Shown piece by piece: positions 6,137 to 12,707 of a stretch of DNA of 64,000 nt. Source of the DNA: Streptomyces sp. NBC_01231 (GTDB lineage: Bacteria; Actinomycetota; Actinomycetes; Streptomycetales; Streptomycetaceae); the NCBI GenBank assembly GCA_035999765.1, contig CP108521.1:3348001-3412000 (forward strand), given 5' to 3'. Each line of letters opens with the position of its first letter. Within the stretch, counting starts at the first letter, position 1. Both the position numbers and the translations under genes were made by a program. The notes beneath the pieces were generated by a model. That model did not search any database and was not told where the DNA came from. It saw nothing but the letters and a program-made list of their open reading frames with translations.

Positions 6137-7375
6137 TCAGTCGTTGTTCTCGTCACTGTCAGCCTCAGTAGTCGGCCAGACAAAGGGCTTACATTCGGCG
6201 TGCAGCCAGTCGAACCGTTGCTTGTAAGGTCCAGTGACTGCGTGGTTCCGCAGCGCGAGGATGGCCTCGTCGTTCTGGCGCAGCGCCCTATAGGTGAGGT
6301 TGTGGCTGCCGACGTAGAGCATCGACTGAGAGCCCCGACGCACGATCATGAATTTTTCGTGCACCGGAACACCGCCGCGGTTCGTGCGGCCGCAGTAATG
6401 GACGGGCATGGCGCGAGCGAGGTCCTGCACAGCTGCCAGCGTGTTCTCACCAGTTACGACTCTGACCTTGCAGCCCCGCGTACGCGCGGCTATGAGTTCC
6501 TTTACCACGGCCTGCCGCTGAATCCTGAAGTTCGCCAGGTCGATCCGCGTCTGCCCCGAACGCCCGCACCTGGTGCCCCTGAGGATGGCGGCGATCGGAT
6601 CGTTGCTTTCGCGAGGGAACGTGTACACACGATGGGCGCCCGCCCTGAAGGTCTTGCCGTAATCATTGTTGACTTTTCCGGAACTGCCGTAGCGCATGAG
6701 GTCGTTGAAGTACCTGAGGTAGTCCTGGTACAGGCCAGCGTGACTGATAGTGAGGGCGCTTTCATACGCCCTGAAGAAGTCGAGGTTCGCGCTGGAAACG
6801 TAGAGTACGTTCCTCGCGGTTCCGCCTCCCGCCAGTTGCACGCTGGATATCGTCATGAACTTGTTGTGGTTGACCGGCCGCTTGTTGAGTGGTGACTTGC
6901 CGATGTGGTCGCTCATACAGCCGCGGACCGGAGCTGCTCCGGAGGGCCTCGGGTCGCACTCCACGAGTCTGATCGACGGAATTGCCTTGAGGGCGTTGTG
7001 CCAGCCATTGCCGACCATGTCCCCATCGACGACGACACGGACGTGCACCCCACGGGCAGCGGCACTGCGGAGAGCTGCGACGATCTCCTCCCTGTTGAAG
7101 AAGTAAAGGGTGAGGGAGAGTGTCGCGCCCGGTGAAGCGGCGTCGATGAGGCGGCCTACATGTTGGACGACGCCGGCGTGCATGTCTTCCTTGTCATTGC
7201 TGGGCTTGGTGTTGAACCAGGTGTAGTTGCGTACTTCCGAGAGGGATACGGGAACTGCCGCAGCAGCTGGGGCGGTTCTCACACTCGAGGTGACGACGGC
7301 AGCTCCAGGTGTCGTGAGAGTAGCCGCAGCAACTGCTAGTGCCACGGCCGATACGGCAGTACGTATGCGTCGCAT
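6137..7375 (-). CDS. Secreted phospholipase D-like protein
   Basis: The protein has 412 residues from an ATG at 7375 after AAGGAGCCACC. Residues 1-40 form a Sec signal peptide (MRRIRTAVSAVALAVAAATL...AAAAV). Two HKD-type motifs follow: NHNKFMTIS (His170, Lys172) with the strand YVSSANLD, and VHEKFMIV (His339, Lys341) with YVGSHNLT. This is the bilobal arrangement of the PLD superfamily, which hydrolyses phosphodiesters of lipids or nucleic acids. The substrate cannot be read from sequence. It is exported, so it is unlikely to work in phage DNA metabolism. It sits between the lysis and early modules, isolated by a strong terminator, like a prophage cargo gene. Confidence 0.8.
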   Translation of the reverse strand: MRRIRTAVSAVALAVAAATLTTPGAAVVTSSVRTAPAAAAVPVSLSEVRNYTWFNTKPSNDKEDMHAGVVQHVGRLIDAASPGATLSLTLYFFNREEIVAALRSAAARGVHVRVVVDGDMVGNGWHNALKAIPSIRLVECDPRPSGAAPVRGCMSDHIGKSPLNKRPVNHNKFMTISSVQLAGGGTARNVLYVSSANLDFFRAYESALTISHAGLYQDYLRYFNDLMRYGSSGKVNNDYGKTFRAGAHRVYTFPRESNDPIAAILRGTRCGRSGQTRIDLANFRIQRQAVVKELIAARTRGCKVRVVTGENTLAAVQDLARAMPVHYCGRTNRGGVPVHEKFMIVRRGSQSMLYVGSHNLTYRALRQNDEAILALRNHAVTGPYKQRFDWLHAECKPFVWPTTEADSDENND

Positions 7376-7565
7376 GGTGGCTCCTTTTGTTGTGGGTGGA
7401 AGCACCGGTGCGACGTTTCCGGATCCGGAGGACACAGGACAGAGCACTAGCCTGTCCCGGACAGACTTGCGCTGTCCGGGCTGGTCAGGGCCTTGTCCGG
7501 GTCAAGCTCCGGACAGCGCGTATGGCGGGATACGCCGTTGTGTCGCCTGTGAGGGTCGCCGCACG

Positions 7566-8527
7566 ATGACTCTCATGGAGGACCAGGGGGAGTTGTCACC
7601 GTATGAAGCCCGAGACGCTGTCGTCTTCATCGAGTTGATGCAGCAGCTCAAGGAGCGTTCGGGACAGACGTTTCGCGAGCTGGAGGAGCGGGCCGCCCGA
7701 AACGGTGACGTGCTAGCCCGCAGCACGCTGGCCGACATACTGCGACGAAAAAGCCTGCCGCGGCCCGAGGTGCTAGCCGCGTTCGTCCGCGCCTGCGGGG
7801 ATGGGCAGCGGGTGGGCCTCTGGTTGGACGCCAGAGATCGGATCGCCGCCCTGCCAGCCGCGGCGTCCGACACCGAGACCACAGCTGGGCCCAAGGGAGC
7901 CGCTGATCCCGCGGTTCAACCGCAGCTCCAACGCACCACAGGCCTGCGGCCGCGCCGAGCCAGAGTCCGCGCAGTCGCGCTCACGACCGCACTCATGGTT
8001 CTGCTGCTCGCCCTGGCCGTCTGGAGGACGCTTTTGATTGACTCCGACGACGCGGGTGCACCGGCTGTTTCAGCCACCACTTCCCGGGCTCCCGCCGACG
8101 GCTGGGTCACCATCCGCCCTGCCCGTACGCCTGACCTCTGCCTGACCGACGGACGCGACCGCCGCGGCGCTTACGCCAGCGCCGTTGCCGTCCAGCTTCC
8201 CTGCGCCCAGGCCCCCACCTCGAACCGGTCGGCGAGGACCTGTACCGCATCCAGTGGCACCATCCCCAAGAGGGGAAAGGATGCCTCACGGTCATGAGTA
8301 CCGGCCCGGTCAAAGGCATGCTCGAGCCCCGCAACGACTGCGCTCAGGCCACCCTGTTCCGCATGGAAAACCGCAACGTGGACCATGTTGGCGGCGTCCG
8401 TCTTCTCCCAGCCCATAGCAACCATTGCCTCGGCATTGTCGGCAACGACACCGGCGAAGGGGCCGAGGCGATCGAGAAACGCTGTACCGGCGGAGCCGAT
8501 CAGCAGTTCCTCATTCGGAAGAACTGA
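7566..8527 (+). pseudogene. XRE-type HTH / membrane / ricin-like protein, frameshifted
   Basis: The first frame (from ATG 7566) encodes an N-terminal helix-turn-helix region (residues about 15-70: ELMQQLKERSGQTFRELEERAARNGDVLARSTLADILRRK), a linker, one membrane segment (VALTTALMVLLLALAVW) and the start of an extracellular ricin-type domain (PDLCLTD...QLPC). Near 8211-8216 (GCCCCCAC) the frame shifts. The sense continuation is in another frame (LEPVGEDLYRIQWHHPQEGKG...CLGIVG...QQFLIRKN), ending at 8527. Intact homologous architectures (HTH-TM-RICIN) occur in Streptomyces. A sequencing error or true inactivation are equally possible; the C run favours an indel. Confidence 0.65.
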
Positions 8528-8723
8528 CGGCTTGTTCGGGGGTGCGGTCACTGCATCCGGCTCAAGCAGTTCACAGGGACTCTGGTCCTTCAGCAGGCCA
8601 CGCCGGACGTCCCCGGCTGAAGACCCTCCGCGAAAAAAGCCCAGGGCCTTCCTATTGAAAGCGCCAAGGATAAGGCCTCCTTCCATTTGCCTCGCGCGCC
8701 GCGCTACGTCATCCGATCGTGGG

Positions 8724-8978
8724 TCAGGCGAGCGGCTGCGCGAGCGACGTGCCCTCGTACTTCGGCGGACGGGCGTAGCCGAGCAGCCAGCCGAACCGAG
8801 GCGACAGGTGCTCCTCGGCAAGCCGGAAGACGCCGTAGTAGGAGAAGGTGGCGACCGGGGTCAGGACTCCCGTAACGGCCGTGGCGTCGAGATCGAGCCC
8901 GTGCCGGAGGGCCACCGCGACGAGCCAGCCGACCACGGCCGGGACCCCCGTGCGCAGCAGCGAGGCGTAGACGTTCAT
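8724..8978 (-). CDS. Putative holin
   Basis: The protein has 84 residues from an ATG at 8978 after AAGGAGTACATCCCC. There are two hydrophobic stretches, at about residues 10-25 (GVPAVVGWLVAVALRHG) and 35-52 (VTGVLTPVATFSYYGVF), with a charged C-terminal tail. It lies 31 nt downstream of the endolysin gene in the same direction. Small size, two membrane segments and the lysin neighbour are the usual signs of a holin, which forms the membrane lesion that releases the endolysin. The call depends mainly on context. Confidence 0.6.
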   Translation of the reverse strand: MNVYASLLRTGVPAVVGWLVAVALRHGLDLDATAVTGVLTPVATFSYYGVFRLAEEHLSPRFGWLLGYARPPKYEGTSLAQPLA

Positions 8979-9009
8979 GGGGATGTACTCCTTGGACTGG
9001 TGAGAGAGA

Positions 9010-9852
9010 TCAGGCGAAGAGACGGCGCCAGGTCTCCGGGCCGGGGTAGCCGTCGGCATCGGAGCCGGTCCAGTTCTGGGCATGCTGGAAGTCGACGACG
9101 TTGAGGCGGTCTGCCTCACCCCAGTCGCGGGACGGGCCGACGCGGTAGTGCTTGCCGTAGCCCTTGCGCACGAGCTGCTGGCCCAGCAGGAGAATCGAAG
9201 CGTTCGACTTGCCGGGGCCGAAGGCGGTGCGGCCGGGGAACGCCGACGGCCCCGGCACTGGCGTCGACGTGATGGGCCACGTCGGCATCGGCCCCGGGTC
9301 GGTGTGCTGGTTCTCGGGCGTCTGGCCGTGGCCGTAGTGCCCGCCCTCCGTCTCCCAGGTGTGCTCGCTGCGGTTCGCCTTCCAGGCCGGGGCGCCCATG
9401 GGCCAGGTGTCCGGCACCCCCCAACTCCGAGCCCAGGCAAGGATCTTGTCGAGACCCTTGGCCGGAGTGTCCCGGACGGTCGCGTACGACTTCCCGTCCA
9501 CGCGGCAGTACGGGAAGAACAACGTCTCGACTTGGAGACACACCTTCCCGGTGCGGTTGGTACGAGTGCCGCCTGCGAGGTCGACGACCGACTTGGCCCG
9601 GCTGTTCGCCGGATAGAACTGGGCGGTCCTGCCAGTGAAGGGATCCCAGAGCAGGTGCGGCGCGACTCCCTTGCCGCCGCCGGTGAAGTACTGCACGAGC
9701 TTGTCGAATGACACGAGATCAGCCGGCTTGGCTGCGCTGGCGTTCTTGTCCCACGTGATGTGCCAGATGACGCGTGGGTCGTACTGCGTGTCGGTGGGTG
9801 CGGTGTCGCCGAGCGGGTGCCGCTCGGCGCCAGGCAGCCAGAGATCAGGCAT
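9010..9852 (-). CDS. Endolysin with C-terminal peptidoglycan-binding domain
   Basis: The protein has 280 residues from an ATG at 9852. The N-terminal half (IWHITWDKN..., APHLLWDPFTGRTAQFYPANSRAKSVVDLAGG) resembles the N-acetylmuramoyl-L-alanine amidase/PGRP-like catalytic domains of actinophage lysins, with His residues in WHIT and PHLLW as possible zinc ligands. The C-terminal 75 residues (FGPGKSNASILLLGQQLVRKG...RLNVVDFQHAQNWTGSDADGYPGPETWRRLF) match a peptidoglycan-binding domain typical of Streptomyces phage lysins. It would cleave the cell wall at the end of infection. No signal peptide is present, so export should depend on the adjacent holin-like genes. Confidence 0.8.
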   Translation of the reverse strand: MPDLWLPGAERHPLGDTAPTDTQYDPRVIWHITWDKNASAAKPADLVSFDKLVQYFTGGGKGVAPHLLWDPFTGRTAQFYPANSRAKSVVDLAGGTRTNRTGKVCLQVETLFFPYCRVDGKSYATVRDTPAKGLDKILAWARSWGVPDTWPMGAPAWKANRSEHTWETEGGHYGHGQTPENQHTDPGPMPTWPITSTPVPGPSAFPGRTAFGPGKSNASILLLGQQLVRKGYGKHYRVGPSRDWGEADRLNVVDFQHAQNWTGSDADGYPGPETWRRLFA

Positions 9853-9892
9853 GGCGCGTTCCTAGTTCTCCCCCGCGCCTGCTGTTCTGAGC

Positions 9893-10216
9893 CTACAGTC
9901 CGAGCTTGCCGGTCACGATCGCGACGATCACCCCCACGACCACCGGCGCGACCAGGGCTGTGAGGGCCAATCGCCGTACGCCGCGCGCCTCTTCGCGCTC
10001 CGAGTCGCGTACGCGCTTCACCGCGAGGATGTCCTCCTCGATAGCCTTGATCCGCAATTCGTCGGTGCGCCGATCGGCGTCGTACTGGATCTTGGTCACC
10101 ATCTCGGCCAGTCTGGCGCCAAGTGCGGCGAAGTCAGCGCGCAGGTCGTCGCGCATCTGCTGCATGGCCCGCAGCAGTTCCCACGGGGTGGGGTCCTGGC
10201 CCTGTGGCTCGGTCAC
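9893..10216 (-). CDS. Coiled-coil, C-terminally anchored lysis-module protein
   Basis: The protein has 107 residues from a GTG at 10216, chosen because GGAGG lies 8 nt upstream; an ATG at 10231 is in frame. It is helical and charged over residues 15-80 (MQQMRDDLRADFAALGARLAEMV..., coiled-coil pattern) and ends in one membrane segment (ALTALVAPVVVGVIVAIVTG). The same layout occurs in hemolysin XhlA-like and holin-associated proteins. It is the first gene of the lysis run, 40 nt upstream of the endolysin. It could be a second holin or an anti-holin. Confidence 0.6.
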   Translation of the reverse strand: MTEPQGQDPTPWELLRAMQQMRDDLRADFAALGARLAEMVTKIQYDADRRTDELRIKAIEEDILAVKRVRDSEREEARGVRRLALTALVAPVVVGVIVAIVTGKLGL

Positions 10217-10347
10217 GGCGTCGTCCTCCATCGGGGCCCCGCGCCGTGTTCTCAGTCTAGGCCGTCTGTGCCCCAGGGATCTTTGTGCGATAGAACGGAA
10301 GCCCAAGCGCCCTATCTGGTGGGCGCGTTCGCCTGGAGGAGTTGCGC

Positions 10348-11982
10348 GTGGGATTGCCGCCGGACCTGAAGGTCATAGCCGAAGGCATGATCAAGGCGTC
10401 CATGGGCATGGTGGACACGGTCATGGTCGGCACCCGGGACACCGCTATCGCGCTCTTCCACGAGCTGGACCGGCAGCACGGCATGGCCGGGGACGACGAG
10501 GCCGGGCAGGCGTTCGCGAAGGTGTACAAGTCGGCGGCGGCCACGACGCTCGACAAAATGGGCTTCAGCGCCTACGTGATGGGCGAGACCGGCAAGGGGC
10601 TGATGCGCAACGCCCGCGAGTTCATGGCTCACGAGAGCCGTGTCGCCTCCGCCATCCTCAACAAACAGGTGGACCTGACCGCGGGTATGGGCGATCCCGG
10701 GGCGGACTGCACCGAGAGCTTCCTCGGCCTGGGCCAGGAGCTTCCGGAGGTCGTCGGTGACACCGCCTGGTACGACCAGTACGCGCCCGGCGGCATGAGC
10801 GACCGCTTCCGGGGTTCACCGGAGAAACTGCGCGATGTCGCCGTGTCCTGGCGTGCCGGCGGGAAGATGATGCTGCGCTTCCTGGAGGACGCCCAGGCGT
10901 ATGCGCACACCGCAGACAAGGCGCATTCGGGCGAGGCCGCAGACGCGTTCCGCGGCTACTTCAAGGGATTCGTCGGCTTCGCGCACCCGCCGGATCAGGC
11001 CCAGCAGGACGAGACCTTGGTGGGTAATCTCGTGGCCGCGTGCCAGCAGCTTGCCAAGGCGTGCGACCGGTACGCCGACCATGTAGAGGACGCGAAGAAG
11101 AAGATCGAACAGGACAAGCTGGATCCATTCCACATCGATGCGCCGTGGGGTTCGCCGATCTTCGGCGGCAACGGGAACGACGGCGGGCTTCTCGACGCGG
11201 TCCTCGACGATCCCTGGATCCACCGGCTCGGCGATGTCGCTCACGCTCTCGACGCGTCCGAGCAGCGCGTCAAGCTCCCTGGCGGTTCGGATGACCGACC
11301 GGGGCTTCCTGGGCTGCCTCTGTTCCCGGTGCCAGTACCTGTGCCCGTGCCGCTCGTCCTCGCCTCGTCCCGCGGTCAGGCTCCCGGCATCGTGCAGATG
11401 AGCAACAGAGTCGACCCGTCCATCCCCGGTCAGGACCCCATCCCGCCCGAGCCCGGCGCCACCCGCCTCCTCAGCTCCGGCGAGCAGCCGCAGTTCCGGA
11501 CGTGGCTGAACTCGCTCAACACCGGCGGCTTCGCCGGTGGCGGAGGCCCCGGCAACCCCGACAACGCCTACCAACTGCGCGTGGCCGGGTATCCGGAGCG
11601 CGAGTTGCCGCTCGTAGGTCGCAAGCGGGGTCTCATGGTGGACGGAATTCGTCCGGCCGACGGTTACCTGGTCGAGGCAAAGCACGTCCGTGACCCCGAC
11701 TGCGAGAAGCGCAGCTTCCGCAGCATCGAGCGGGTCAACGAGACCCTCGCTAAGCCGGTGAAAGTGGATGCCAAGGGCAACCCGAAGTTTGATCCGCTCA
11801 TCGACGGCATGTACCGCGGTGACGAGGCAGAGCTTCGCAGGTACAAGAGTGCGATGGCCAACCCGGCGAACTCCGAGATCCGCGGGCTTGAGATCGTGAC
11901 CAACGGCAAGGACGGCGCACCGTACTGGGAGTCGATGATGGCCATGAACGGCGTCACCGGCACCGCGCGGTACGTACCCTGA
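10348..11982 (+). CDS. Polymorphic toxin with C-terminal restriction-endonuclease-fold domain
   Basis: The protein has 544 residues from a GTG at 10348, 6 nt after GGAGGAG. A long helical N-terminal half (about 1-250) has the look of ESX/WXG-type substrate or delivery domains, then comes a Pro-rich linker (PVPVPVPVPLVL). The last 150 residues resemble the Tox-REase-2 nuclease domain, with the active-site-like DGIRPADGYLVEAKHV (Asp...Glu-x-Lys) followed by a positively charged helix. The probable product is a secreted DNA- or RNA-cutting effector in competition. The gene faces opposite to the phage genes, and its partner follows 15 nt downstream. The secretion route is not visible: no signal peptide. 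Confidence 0.75.
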   Translation: MGLPPDLKVIAEGMIKASMGMVDTVMVGTRDTAIALFHELDRQHGMAGDDEAGQAFAKVYKSAAATTLDKMGFSAYVMGETGKGLMRNAREFMAHESRVASAILNKQVDLTAGMGDPGADCTESFLGLGQELPEVVGDTAWYDQYAPGGMSDRFRGSPEKLRDVAVSWRAGGKMMLRFLEDAQAYAHTADKAHSGEAADAFRGYFKGFVGFAHPPDQAQQDETLVGNLVAACQQLAKACDRYADHVEDAKKKIEQDKLDPFHIDAPWGSPIFGGNGNDGGLLDAVLDDPWIHRLGDVAHALDASEQRVKLPGGSDDRPGLPGLPLFPVPVPVPVPLVLASSRGQAPGIVQMSNRVDPSIPGQDPIPPEPGATRLLSSGEQPQFRTWLNSLNTGGFAGGGGPGNPDNAYQLRVAGYPERELPLVGRKRGLMVDGIRPADGYLVEAKHVRDPDCEKRSFRSIERVNETLAKPVKVDAKGNPKFDPLIDGMYRGDEAELRRYKSAMANPANSEIRGLEIVTNGKDGAPYWESMMAMNGVTGTARYVP

Positions 11983-11997
11983 GATCGAGGGACTTCT

Positions 11998-12453
11998 GTG
12001 GCAGTCGAGCACAACATCAGGTCGAACTTCGTCTTCGCTCCGCCCGAGGACAACCCGGGCGCGTGGCAGGCAAGTCTGGAGACGTTCAAGGAGGCGCTGG
12101 AGAGGGCGTTTCCGGACCCGTTCCTGGACATGAGCACGTCCTCGCTGCGGGACGCTCCGGTCCTGGACTTCGAGATCGAGGTGGCGCCAGAAGTCTTTGT
12201 CACGGGTACCGCCGCCATGCCCACTCCGAACTACGCGCACATCAGCCTCATCGACGTGACCGCTGACGCGGCGGCACTGTTCGCTCAGTGGCTCCGAGAT
12301 TCCTATGTGCCGTCACCGGTCAGCGTGCGTTTCCTCAGCAGCTTCGTCATGGAAAACGGCGACGAGGCCCCCTGGCCCCTGCCGGCGACAGGCGACGCCG
12401 CGGCGATCGAGGCCGTGATGCGCGATCACCTGGCAGCAGCTGACGCCGAGTAG
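11998..12453 (+). CDS. Putative cognate immunity protein
   Basis: The protein has 151 residues from a GTG at 11998 after GAGGGAC, only 15 nt after the toxin stop, so it is co-transcribed with it. It is small, acidic and soluble with no membrane segment (DAPVLDFEIEVAPEVFV..., FLSSFVMENGDEAPW). I do not recognise a named immunity family. Position directly after a polymorphic toxin and net acidity, suited to covering a basic nuclease surface, support an immunity role. It would act in the cytoplasm by binding the nuclease domain. Confidence 0.65.
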   Translation: MAVEHNIRSNFVFAPPEDNPGAWQASLETFKEALERAFPDPFLDMSTSSLRDAPVLDFEIEVAPEVFVTGTAAMPTPNYAHISLIDVTADAAALFAQWLRDSYVPSPVSVRFLSSFVMENGDEAPWPLPATGDAAAIEAVMRDHLAAADAE

Positions 12454-12492
12454 AGCAGCGCAGTCAGACTTCAGAAGGCGTCCGTCGAGGGC

Positions 12493-12702
12493 TCAGCCGA
12501 GCAGCGCCCCGTTACTGGTTCGCAGATCGGTGATCGGTTGCCCGCATCGCCCGCACTGCCCCCGGTACATGGGCGGCGCGGGGTTCTCGAAGTAGGTGCC
12601 TTCGAAGGGGATTCCCTCGGCTGGACAGCCGGGCGTGCGGCAGATCGCGGTGAGTGTCGCGGACGGCAGGTCAGTGATCTCGGTGGGGTAGGGGTAGTTC
12701 AT
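12493..12702 (-). CDS. Small zinc-ribbon-like phage protein
   Basis: The protein has 69 residues from an ATG at 12702 after GGGAG. Two Cys pairs (CRTPGC and CGRC, the latter in RGQCGRCGQPI) about 30 residues apart would bind one zinc ion as a ribbon. It lies 5 nt after the stop of the large tail-tip protein and is the last gene of the tail operon. Similar small Cys-rich proteins sit beside minor tail genes in Streptomyces phages. Function is unknown. Confidence 0.6.
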   Translation of the reverse strand: MNYPYPTEITDLPSATLTAICRTPGCPAEGIPFEGTYFENPAPPMYRGQCGRCGQPITDLRTSNGALLG

Positions 12703-12707
12703 GTCGG

